From NCBI RefSeq assembly GCF_001540865.1, contig NC_033630.1, positions 5,505,537-5,569,536 on the forward strand: a stretch of DNA of 64,000 nt, read 5' to 3'. Origin of the DNA: Ananas comosus. Taxonomy: Eukaryota > Streptophyta > Magnoliopsida > Poales > Bromeliaceae. The first letter of the stretch is position 1. The number at the start of each line of letters is the position of its first letter. Both the position numbers and the translations under genes were made by a program. Below the pieces are notes generated by a model. The model did no database searches. It was not told where the DNA came from and saw only the letters and a program-made list of their open reading frames with translations. This document shows positions 22,505-34,900 of this stretch, in pieces.

Positions 22505-24516
22505 TACAAAAATGCCCTATATTAATACGAATGTTCTCATGAATCTTCTCTATGCCTCTATCCTGGAGGCCTACCTATATTAATATGAATGTTCGGCTCG
22601 GCAAAATAAAGGTTGCTAGACTCATTCGGGCAGGCAATTGGAATTATGATCGTGTGGAATTATGATGGTGTGGTCGAGTGGTTTGGGGCAATTCTTGCTC
22701 ATAACATTTGCAAAATTTTGTTAAGTCCTGAAAATAGTTATGATGAATGGATTTGGGCTCCTAAGAAAGATAGGAAGACGTTAGTTAAATCCATATATCA
22801 TCACATTAATCAAGGTTCCTATGTCCCTCAATCAACTAAGTGGAAAGTGTTGTGGTCCTTGCCGATTGCTCCTCACGTTATTTACTTTTTATCGAAAGTC
22901 CTCAGGAATAGGCTACCTACCAATAAGTGATGTTACTCGCTAAATTTAGCCCCGTCTCCTTTTTGCATTTATTGCTTCTCTCCGGAAGATCAAAACCATA
23001 TCTTCTTGGATTGCATCAATCCTAGAAGAATTTGGGATGTTGTTACGTCATCCATTTGCATTTTGTTTTCTTTCAACTGTGACTGGATTATTGACGGGTG
23101 GATTGATGAGGGTAAGAATTTGTCGTTCATCCAGGCATAATTTATCTGTGCTTTGATAGCCAACACTTTTTGGCAAATCTGGAAGGAACGTAATGCCAGA
23201 CAATTCTCCAACAATTCCTCTTTGGTCGCGATCATATTGCGCCACATCATGCATTTGACTTTGGATTATATTATAAAAATCCCTTCATACACTACTGAAA
23301 GCTCCAATGCGAACAAATGGTGTCCGCCACCAAATGGTAGGATTAAAAATAAACACTTATGCGTCCTTCAAATCTGCAGAAGGTATTGCTGCCATTGGTT
23401 ACATAGCTCGTACTAATTTTGGCCATGTTGTGTTTGCTGCAGGCAGACCGATTAAGGCAAACTCAGTATTGGAAGCTGAGGAGGCAACGAAGGAAGTTAT
23501 TGAGGAGGCGCATCAACATGGGATTCAACGAATGTGTTTGGAAAGTGATTCCTTTCTTTTTATACAGTGTCTGCAACAAGCCCAATCACCTCCATGGCTT
23601 CTGAGAGCTCTGGTGCTTAGCATATCTAGCATTATAAAGAATTTTGTGCTACCCGCGTCCTTTTTGTTAAAAGGGAGGCAAGCATGGTAGCCTAATCGGT
23701 TGGCTACCAGAACTAACTCAACTCAACCTTCTTTATTTACTGATGCAAATCGGCATCCAGAGTTATTTCGCATGTTAGATAAAGATTTGGACATTTTTTT
23801 ACTTTTCTGGTGACAAAGATGTATTTTCTATTGAACTTTGCTCTGAACGCCTACACTTTGGTACTATATTTTAATACAGCTTCTTGCCATTTTTTGGTTA
23901 TGAAAATTTAGTTTTTCGAAAAAAAAAAGAAGCTAAACTCCAAGAGTTTAGCCACATACCATAGCTTATTGTTAATGTTTTACAAAATAGAGGAGGTAAA
24001 ACAAGATAGAGGCAAGACATAAATCTAAATGGCACACTTTGGAATTAAAGAGTACATGAATGCAATAAACATGAATTACAGAATAATTTGGAAGCAAGGG
24101 AGATGATAGTTACCAATTAAATATGACATAAATGTAGCACACGAGATTCTTTGCATATCAACAGCTAGAGACTAGTTTTAGAAGTGCTAAAATACCAAGG
24201 TTGAAAATACCATCAATAAAAAGAAAATATGTTATAAAACCAAGTAGAAATATGGGAATAATAAATAGGTATGAAAGATACAAAGTGGATAAAAAAGAAG
24301 ATGAAAGGGTAATCACTGGAGCTTAATATTAATGCATATGGTGTCCCTATTTAAGCTATGGGCACGTATAGTATGGGGTAAAAGCAGGTGAAAATTAGTC
24401 TGAAATATTTTATAGCTCATTAAATTTCTTTGTTATGGCAAAAAATGATATTTAATCAGGTTAAAATTTACCCCCAATTTACCCCCAAAGTGGGAGTAAA
24501 CTTAGGGTACGTTAAT
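22505..24516 (+). repeat. 2-kb dispersed duplicate, copy 2 (partner 5299-7322)
   Basis: Colinear with 5299-7322 in the same orientation and about 17.2 kb away. It starts with TACAAAAATGCCC, the last bases of the MITE that is complete in copy 1, and ends at GGGTACGTTAAT like copy 1. A short deletion near 24060 and scattered substitutions distinguish the copies. Confidence 0.85.
22516..23928 (+). pseudogene. LINE 3' fragment, second copy, more degraded
   Basis: Same zinc-binding and RNase H segments as 5313-6709 (DEWIWAPKKDRKTLVKSIYH, then YIARTNFGHVVFAAGRPIKA and CLESDSFLFIQ). A frameshift near 23350 destroys the first catalytic-Asp segment, and a single-base deletion near 23645 breaks the C-terminus. 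Ends in poly(A) at about 23919-23928. It has an extra about 12 bp (a GAATTATGATxGTGTGG duplication near 22640-22672) relative to copy 1. Confidence 0.8.
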
Positions 24517-25769
24517 GCTTCGAAATAGAAAGGGGTGAAAAAAATTGGGCATCTTTTATCGCTATACAAAACCTCCTCTCTTTCCTATTTCTATCACTAT
24601 TGCCATCAGCATGGTCCCATCTCTCCCTCAAGGCCTCAATCCATCCCGATCCCATCCTCATGGAACGAATATTTCTTCTCCTCTTGCTTCTTATCTTATT
24701 GTACAACGGCCGATGCATCTGTTCATCTTTATCTACAACGCCACTTTTTCTCTTGTTCTTCTTCTCCTCCCTCCACCCCAATCTTAATTTATTCTCATGC
24801 TTAGATGGTACAAATCAACCATGCATTAGAACATATAATACCATCAATCTTGCTTTATATTCAATATTTCTTTAATCAAGGCTTCTGATTCGTCAGATAT
24901 AATGCTACTTTCACAATAAAATGCGATTTTTTTGCCAAATTTTTTTCTTTATGTTAATTTATTATGTTGATTGTAATCCATGTGTTTACTATTTTTGAAT
25001 GCTTATTATACTTTGTTGTGTATAATAGTTTTATTGTTTGTTTGATTGTTTGTGATGTTTATCATTTTTGTATCCCTATATTATTTCAAAAATATTTGTC
25101 AAATTATTTTTTATTTAGAAATATTCTGTGTAGTTGGTAAATTTTCATATTGGCAAGAAAAGAAAATGTAGCTCATGAACTTTAACTAAATCTTTCTTAA
25201 ACTGATTAAACTAAATAGAATGAACTGTTATTAGGTTAACCATCACTCATGTGTGCTGGTGGTGCTAAATAAGGTTAAAGAGAACTTTCACGAGGGTGAT
25301 GATTACTTCAGAAAATGTTACTCCATGAACTTTTAACCCTCTAATTATTAACCTCATACCAAACGTGCCCTAAGTATAGTCTAGCACATATAGATATATT
25401 TTCGAATGATTTTGGCACAGGACAAGGCTCAAGAGGAGGGTTGGTAACATTCCAATTTACTGTTAGGATGATATGAGCTGCCCTATGTCCCATTAAGAAG
25501 TCTCTTTTTATAACTCAGATCTACACCACCAAGATGCATGGCACAAGACTTAAAACTGTCACACCAAATGACATCGTAAAGTGTAACAAATTACAAATAA
25601 CTAACAGCATAGAAGGTACTCTAGGGAGCCACAGGAGAGAAAAAGCATGAACATCCATAAATACAAGTGTAAATTGATGCATACTCTTCAAAAAATAAAC
25701 ACATAGTAGACAAATGCAATGCCAAGTATATCAATTTACACAATCAGCAAGACAACAAGGTAATGCTAC
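24517..25769. other. non-coding, downstream of the RWP-RK gene
   Basis: AT-rich sequence without recognised genes. CTTAGGGTACGTT near 24501 and AACGTGCCCTAAG near 25359 could be short inverted ends of a MITE, but similarity stops after about 13 bp. On the minus strand this is downstream of the last recognisable RWP-RK exon and would hold its 3' UTR or further exons. Confidence 0.4.
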
Positions 25770-25922
25770 TCACAATGTTGACGATGAACCGACTGAGTTT
25801 GCAGGCATCGCTTTTGTAGCATCAGCTTTTTGTTTTGTCTTTTTTGATGAATCAGCTGACTCTTTAGTTTTCTCTCTTTCAGCATCTCTTTTGATATCTT
25901 CAAAAGTCTTCCCGACAAGAAA
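25770..25922 (-). CDS. RWP-RK gene exon 3
   Basis: Encodes FLVGKTFEDIKRDAEREKTK then a Lys/Ser/Ala-rich tail ending in TGA at 25772-25770. Acceptor TTCTCTTAG precedes 25922 on the minus strand. The reading continues directly from the WPYRK end of exon 2. Confidence 0.85.
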   Translation of the reverse strand, partial: FLVGKTFEDIKRDAEREKTKESADSSKKTKQKADATKAMPANSVGSSSTL

Positions 25923-28900
25923 CTAAGAGAATAAAGTTTTGCAAAGTAATATCAAACTATCAGAAAGAGCGTGTGACAAATGGAATTCAAAACAAAAATC
26001 CAAGTAAAAGCAACCTACCTTAGAAGTATCTTTCAATATTTCGGACAGTTCTTTATGACAGACTGACAGGAGAAAAGGTTATTTGAGAACTAATATCAAA
26101 TGAAGGAAAATTCTGTCTATATGCTCACACTAAAAAATTATGCTAAGTGTTTGTTTTAGTCAAGAAGCACTACTGTTTTGAATAAATAGCAGGAAAAAGA
26201 TCATGGATGGGAATGCTTTTCAACATAACTGCCACAAACTGACCAATTTAGCAGCATTTCAGTAATAAAGTTTCATTCTTTTCAAACTAAAATTACAGCT
26301 ATTAAAAATGCGTACATTGAACATTTACTTCTCGTATTTACATTTAATCAATTTGCATGATTACATTTCAAAGGAGGCAACTTGTGATTAAACAACAATG
26401 TGTCACGCCCCGGGGTCCCTTTTAGTTTAAAACATAGCGGAAAAGCGTCTGAAATTTTTTTTTTTTTTTTTTTTTTTTGAAAAGCTGACCCCAGAGTATG
26501 CCAGATCCGCCACAAACACAGGGAATCCACTGTTCACACGGACAGAGTCTCCCCTGTATTTGCACGGCGTCACACAAGTACAAGAAGTAACCCAGGTACA
26601 ACCACAACCAAATGAACATACAAATAACCAACAATTATATATTCATACACCATTCACATCACAGGTTCACATTTATATATTCGATATTTAAACATAAATC
26701 CACATTTATCAGTTAAAATATTTCCAACCACAGAAACAAGTTTTGAAATACTAAGATGCAAAATCCATAGAAAACCTTTGGAAAACTGTTCCTATACAGG
26801 AACTTTTATTCTTTGAAAATGCTACCACGAGGGGTAGAAAACCTTTTATTTTACAAAATCCAGGAATCCGTTTATTACATTCACGAAAATCCATATTTTC
26901 AAATGTAATAAAAATACTGAACCATATGACTATCTAAGCTATAACAACTGAAATAATAAGGGTAATAACTATACCGAAATAACCTGGGCCGGAAGCTCTA
27001 TCGACCGCTACACACGTACCTCACGTCTCGTCCTACTACTCAACGCCCGCGATACCTAAAAAATGGTGGGGGAGGTGAGAACATGTAAACATGTCTCCCC
27101 TCCCAGTGGGTACCGCAAGCCGAAGAAGGCGAGGAGTACTCACCGGATCAGGAAGAACTATACAACAACATGGGTCAGTGGAAATAAACAAGGTAATGTG
27201 CAGATATACAATAGCGATAAACTGAAAGGAAGTAAGAACTATACTGAATAAACAGCTACCGCTACTGTAACTGGAACAGAAAGCATACATGAATATCTAC
27301 TATAGTAGCAAGACAACTATAAAGTAAGATCTGTAAGTATGCATGCAACGACTGCTACTATAAACATATGCGTCAATGGGACAATCAGTCCAAAAGTATT
27401 CAATCTGAAACCAATGCTCTCTTGGTCAGCACCGCAGACCTCAAGCCAATGCCCTGGAGGTACGCACCGCAACACCTCCCGACAGTACCACTGCCGCTCT
27501 AACATGCATATAACCCCTCTAGGGCTCACGGGTTGTCACCATTCAACCACTTTTCCGGAAAAGAATACTCCTTACGGTGGATCAGACCGCCAGTGTTCGT
27601 GAAATACGACGAGTATCGGGCAATCAATGCAATATGCTCAATGATCAACCGTCGGCAACCAGCCGACAATCCTGCCCCCCAGGGCCCATCGACCGCATAG
27701 GTCGTCAACTGTAAAGAAGCACAAGAACCGACCACTCAGGTCAACTAGGATGGGACAACGTCGACATCCTCTCAAACATATGCAAATACTGCTCAATGAA
27801 CCACAAGGACTGACCACTCAAATCAACTAGAATATGAAACTCGACCAATCATGTCACAAGTATAGGATATGAAACTCGACCAATCACGTCACAAGTATAG
27901 GATATGAGTAAAGTATAATCATCCGTCGGCAACTAACCGACAATCCCACCCCTCAGGGTATACCGACCTCAACGGTCATCAGACAATAAAGGTCGAGGAA
28001 TTCACCGAATAGGTCACAAATACTGAATACTAGAATCGACCGACTAGATCGCTAATCTCACAGATAATCACAGAATCGCTCTACTATAAATATGAAACAG
28101 GATATGCAGAATAGCTAAGTAGAGCAACAAGGAAACATAGTATCACATACAGATAGACTATACTCCTACACATGATACTAAGCATGGAAACATCTGAGTA
28201 GAGTATAATCAAACCACGTCGGTGTAATGTAAACAATAGAGGTGCAAAGCTCAACATATAATATAAGCATGGATAATAACAAAAGAGCAAGGGTAAGAAA
28301 CCATCACCGAGCGTGCACCACTGTACCAACGTCGGATCGAAGTACCCACCTATACAAGTCTGGATAAGATCTCACGACGGCGGGGAACAGAGCAACCGGA
28401 CCTACGAAGGGTCCACTAGGTCAGAAGGAAACCCTAATGTCAGCAACTAATATAAAATCCCCAAACAAGGAACCACGGGAATCGGTTTCCCAAGACCGAT
28501 TGCCGAATCACATCGGGTGTCCCGAATATCGCACCGGGGCTTCGCCGGGGTCCACTAATTNCAATACTGTCAGATATTATCCCAACAAATATATTTTATG
28601 CCAATCTCCAATTAAAAACTGGCAATGATAATCTTAATCATTATCCAGAATTGTGACCATGATGATGCAAATTGTAATTTTATCCTCAACCACAATTACC
28701 ACAATGAAAAAGTGATCAAAAAGTTGATCACTAAACCATGGCCATGATTTTCCTGTAAATGAACTTCTTTCAAACTTCTATAGTATGAAATTGAATCCTC
28801 AAATATATATGTGAAAAACTTTATTTGTTTGATGTTATTAATTTCACTATGTAGGTATACATTAGCAGTTGTCTAATCCGTTAAAGTTCCACATTTGCTT

Positions 28901-31900
28901 CGAATTTTGGTAAAAGAAGAACATGGGAAGTCCTATAAGTAACAACTGTTGACAGGCAGTTTTGAGACCAGATAAAGGTGAACAGTGAACCTAGCATCAA
29001 CTTAGATAAAAGCATGGTCATCAATGAAGATTGCACTCATGTCAAGTAACTCCACTTTAGGAACTTCCAAATTGTTTGTACAAGCCAAATTTTAGGTTAA
29101 TAATCACATGCACCAAATCCCAGCAAGATATCAAGTGATTGGATCTATTGAATCATTGCTACTAAAAGTCAGGCTCAACCATTTCCACCACATTAATAGG
29201 CACAATTTGTTCAAGTTATCGCTAGGGTGATCGGATCCTTAGCAATGGTATCATAGTCTCACCTAAAGATACTATCACGTAAACCCAACTGATTTTGTAT
29301 GGCTTTTCTTTTTCTTAATTGGAGAAAGCCTTTACAAACATATCAGATGCATTAAAGTAAGATTAGGGAACAATCCATTCAATTGCTTTTCATTTTCCTA
29401 ATTCTCACTAAATATTGATTATAGTATCTTCATCTTACTGGTTTTAATTATATGTACCTTCAAACTTTGCAAAACACAGAAGTAAAAAAAACTATAGAAC
29501 ATTTTATGTATATGTTCAGAAAATCAAATATTATCTTACAGCTGAAAATATTATGTTAATCATATGTCATTGTCGTCTCTTTCCACAGAAGTCATTATCC
29601 GAATGGCAATGTGCAGACAATGTAAATAGCAGTAACGTAAGTATCATCTAGAAATAATTCTATTGCAAAGAATGAATCTAATTCTCATTTTTACTTATAA
29701 CAGATATAGAGAGTAATGCTACTTTGCTATAGATAGCACAAACTTTTGTGCTGCCCACTATGTTTTCAATGATCAAGCTTCCAAATTGCAAATTGACTAG
29801 TGCATTGAAACTATCTAGTAAGCAAGTTTCATATATTTTTTTAACACCATTTATCAATGTATCATGTGTCAACAAAATGAGCAGTCATAATCAAACAAGT
29901 TCTAAGAGCAAAGGATAGAATTTTTGAATTCAAGATCAGAGTTCTATTCTTGATCTATGTAGCGAATATCTGTTTTGTTAAACATTCAACCAATTTGGAA
30001 TGTTCTACACCATTAAACTAATAAACTCCTCAAATTGGCAATTGAAAATTGTCAATTTTAAAACCTTTCGATCACTTGATAATTTTTCAAAGAAAATTCT
30101 AAAATTTTGTTGCTAGATTGTTTAAACGCTCTATTTAACAGTGTTGATTGGAGATTTGAAACTCGATAAAATAGAGAGGCTAGCACAAAGGATTTTGTGC
30201 TATCGATAACATAGTAGCATTACACCAAATAATATAGATACTTGTTTATGTCCTTATCAAATAGTCTCCTTTTTGGTTCAAATATGTTACTCCAAAGTTT
30301 AACTTGAATATGTTATTAGTGTTTTGAAGTCTAGACTTCAAAAGATAAAGAACAATAGGTGCAATAATATTTTCACTATAATTTTTTAAAAGAAGAATCA
30401 AGAGTTTTGTACCATCAAACAAGAAATATAAGTAATGTAGTTCACAGGACAATATAGGCAACATACTAATGTTATTTAGCTAATAAATGTATGAAGACAT
30501 CGAACTTTCCAAATAGAGTAAAAATCAGTTAGTTAACTTATGGTATGAAACCAAGGACTGTCATGCCACCGACATGGCACGCACAGCAACACGAGACGTG
30601 CTAATGTCGGCATGCCCTGCTGTGCCAGTGGCACGCCATTGGCACACTGGCATGTATTGGCATGGATTTTTATTAATTTTATATAAAAAATTGGCTTTTT
30701 GGATTGTTTTTATATCTCTAATAGCTATAAAAATGACTCTGTTACATTTCACAAAAGTTGGTAAGAATAAAATCATAAAGATCTTAATAACTAAAAAATC
30801 ATTTGATATATATTATGAAAATATATGCATGACGACAAAATTGAAGCTATATTTAGATAGAGGTTTATTAAAAAGACACTATCAAAGGTAAATTGACTCT
30901 AAAATGATAAAAAATAAATTGGGGAGATCTTTTAATTTGTATTTTTTGATGGAACTCACTAGCAACAAATGGTAGTATATTTTACAAGAACTACATAACT
31001 CAAAAGAAAAAAAAAATGTCGATATAGCGTCCACAAAACCCAGTGCCACATTCCATCACGGCCTCAACATAGTACGGCATAGGCGGCATGGGAAATCCTT
31101 GCATGAGATGGATATGACAAATGATGATATTTCGAAAGCTCCTATTACAAAACAGACTTACAATAAACTACAAGTCACTTGCAGTGAATACTGAAGAAAG
31201 AAATAAGAAAAATGATGCCATGTCATAAATCTAGATCAAAGAATACTCTTAACTAAATTTGATGAAAGATGCTGCAGTTCTAAAATGACCACAGAGATGC
31301 TTACATACTAACTATGTGTTGGTAGCCGATTTCTCTAATCCCTGACCCGGTCAAAGATCTTCCTCGTCGGCATGCGAAACGGCTGTGAATAGTGACCCTC
31401 GAAGTGTGCGCCCTTCGACTGGATCAAGCGATTTGGCTGACGAGGGATCGGATCAGCCGAGTTCGAAAACCTTTACTGTTGAATCGGTTCGGCTGGATGA
31501 GCTGAATGTATGAACTATGTAGGGATCAATGTCGGCATAAGAGCCGGATGGAAGAAGTACACAATGACTGGTATCGATTGAAAGAGCCGAATAGATGAAA
31601 TACACAGTGACTGGTTAGTTGAAAGAGCCGAATGCTTATATATATATATTAATAAAACAGAGTGTGTCCGAAGGGCATACAAACCCTGCAAATATGTAGT
31701 TTACAACAAAGTGATGCCCGTGGGGCAGACAGACTCCAGGGTTCTATTTAAAAGCTACTCCTAGGAAAGCAGTAAATGCGAAAAAGAAAATATTACATTT
31801 AGACTACTCCTAGAAAGCAATAAATGCAGGAAAGGAAAGATATGAAAATACGGTGGTCTTCTCGTTCAGGGGAGAGAAAGACCCTTATTACAAGCTTTGA

Positions 31901-34900
31901 AGTTACTATTTATAGTGATGTCTTCTCAGCCTACATTATTGGTCGGTTGAAAGTAGTGGGGGGAGTAGTTGTAACCATGATCGTGGAAGTTACGCCTACT
32001 CCTCATGGAAGTTACGCCCACTTCTCATGGAAGTTACGCCTTCACTTCTCAACCGTTCCCGCCTAAACGCTCTTGACTTTCAGGCGCTTTATTGCCGACT
32101 CCTGGTGCACCACGTGTCCTTATTTCTTTGGCTCATACGTGGACTAAGTCGGCGTGTTAATTTCAATTTTGGCATCAACAATGCCCCCCCAATAGTCTTT
32201 CGAATAAACATTCGGATGACTATTGGTGCCGAATCGACTGCTCAAATGACACAGCCGAGACCCAAGCTTTAGTTTCGCTGGTCTTGGTCGGCTTAAAGAA
32301 AACGACTCTTTATCGTCCCAGCCGTATATACCTCGACTTCATCAGCCGATTCTTTACTTTTACTTGATTGGTTCGGCTCTTTTTGAACCGAATGTTCTTC
32401 TATCAAGGATTTATCCTTGAAGAAAATGGCTCTTTACCAGCCGCATATACCTCGACTTCATCAGCCGATTCTTCACTTTCACTCGATTGGCTCGGCTCTT
32501 CTTGAACTGATTGTTCTTCTATCAAGGATTTCTCTTTGCCTATGCTTTGCATTTTATATCGGCTCCATTGCAGCCGATTATTCTCACTTTCCTTCCGAAA
32601 TTGCTCATATTGGGCAACTCGAACACCTAGATCAAATAGGTTAGAAAAATACTTATCTTCAAAATGGTCTTTTATCTTAAAATGCAGACCATTTAACGCC
32701 ATTTTGGCGAACTCTAATTCCGGCATTCTCATAAAGCACCGGGTTTTGGCTATTTTGAAACGGTTCAAATACTCTTCGACCGTTTCACCTGACATTTGTC
32801 AGTATAAAGCCAAGTCGGTGACCGATAATTGTGGCTCCGATCTATAGAATCGCTCATGAAATTTTCTTTCCAATTCGTCCCAATTTTGGACGGAATTGGC
32901 TGATAAACTTGTATACCAAGTAAACGTCGTTTTAGTTAACGATATGTTAAATAATCGAAGTTTCAAAAATGAGTCAGCGGCCGCTTCTCTACATTGGGCC
33001 GTGAACCGGGCTATATGCTCGACCGTATTCTCGGTCTCATTACCTGAGAACTTGTTGAACTTCGGCATTTTCTAGTTTGTCAGATATGGATGCTCCACGT
33101 CGATGTTCGTAGGATAAGGAGATCTAAACACAGGCCGCAGTGCCGGCCTTGTGCCAACCCCGAAAGTATTTCGGATGACTTCTTTAATCCGTGCGTATAT
33201 TTCATTATTGTTCCCTTGCAAAGGAACCTGTCCTTGTACTACATTCGGTCCTTGCGGTAGACCGAAATTCGGTATAAAAGGGTTAACTCCTTGCATATTC
33301 GGAGCCTGCCCCCCAGCCCTTACGCCCACGTTTTGGGGCTGGTAAGCTAGTAAATAAGGTAAATTCGATGCCATCTCTGACTGCGGGCCAGCGTTTATAT
33401 TCGCCGGCCTATAAGCAGCCTGGAAAGGTGCCATCTGCGGCTACGCCTGTAAGACCGCCGACGTGACGGGATTTTGTTGCACCGATGCATTTAGGTGCCC
33501 CTGTTGCCCCCCGTAAGGTTGCTAATTTTGGATAAATAACTGTCTGATTCGAACAATATTTTCATTGTAGGCCGTGACGGCGGCCAGCACCACGTCTAGT
33601 CGAGCGGTACTTTGATGGATATTTTGATCTAAAGTTTGCAGGACTCGGCTCATCTGGCCGAGTGCCTAAGTTAGATTCAGCTCTTGATGAGCCGACTGTC
33701 CACTAGTCTCGCCTCCAACAGGTAGTACCGCCTGATTCTCATTCGCATTTTCGGCGCTACTAGCTTGGTCATTCCCTGAAGACCTGGGAATGGCTCTATT
33801 CCGGAGGTTCATAGCATTATCGTCAGCTATAGGACAAAGTCTAGATTGGAAAAACTTGAGTGGGTCCCACTGGGCGTGCCAAAATTGTTGGTAGCCGATT
33901 TCTCTAATCCCTGACCCGGTCAAAGATCTTCCTCGTCGGCGTGCGAAACGGCTGTGAATAGTGACCCTCGAAGTGTGCGCCCTTCGACTGGATCAAGCAA
34001 TTCGACTGACGAGGGATCGAATCAGCCGAGTTCGAAAATCTTTACTGTAGAATTGGTTCGGCTGGATGAGCCGAATGTATAAACTATGCAGGGATCAATG
34101 TCGGCATAAGAGCCGAATGGAAGAAGTACACAGTGACTGGTATCGATTGAAAGAGCCGAATAGATGAAATACAAAGTGACTGGTCGGCTGAAAGAGCCGA
34201 ATGCCTATATATATATATTAATAAAACAGAGTGTGCCCAAAGGGCATACAAACCCTGCAAATATGTAATTTACAATAGAGTGATGCCCGTGGGGCAGACA
34301 AACTCCAGGGTTCTATTTAAAAGCTACTCCTAGGAAAGCAGTAAATGCGAAAAAGAAAAGATTATATTTAGACTACTCCTAGAAAGCAATAAATGCAGGA
34401 AAGGAAAGATATGAAAATACGGTGGTCTTTTCGTTCAGGGGAGAGAAAGACCCTTATTACAGACTTTGAAGTTACTATTTATAGTGATGTCTTCTCAGCC
34501 CACATTATTGGTCAGTTGAAAGTAGTGGAGGGAGTGGTTGTAACCATGATCGTGGAAGTTACGCCCACTCCTCATGGAAGTTACGCCCACTTCTCATGGA
34601 AGTTACGCCTTCACTTCTCAACCGTTCCCGCCTAAACGCTCTTGACTTTCAAGCGCTTTATTGCAGACTCCTGGTATACCACGTGTCCTTATTTCTTTGG
34701 CTCATACGTGGGCTAAGTCGGCGTGTTAATTTCAATTTTGGCATCAACACTATGTAACTTCTGTGCCAAGAGCTCTCTTTAGTTATTTTGGTTAGGCAAC
34801 AACTTTTAGAGGATTGATATCATATTATGAGTTGGACATAAAAATGCCAATATTTGGAGCCTTGTCATCACTAACTATTGCTTTCATCAGCCTCAAGTAT

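Noticed and set aside
24501..25371. Possible MITE with CTTAGGGTACGTT / CTTAGGGCACGTT ends
   Set aside because: Inverted similarity stops after about 13 bases and no target duplication was found.
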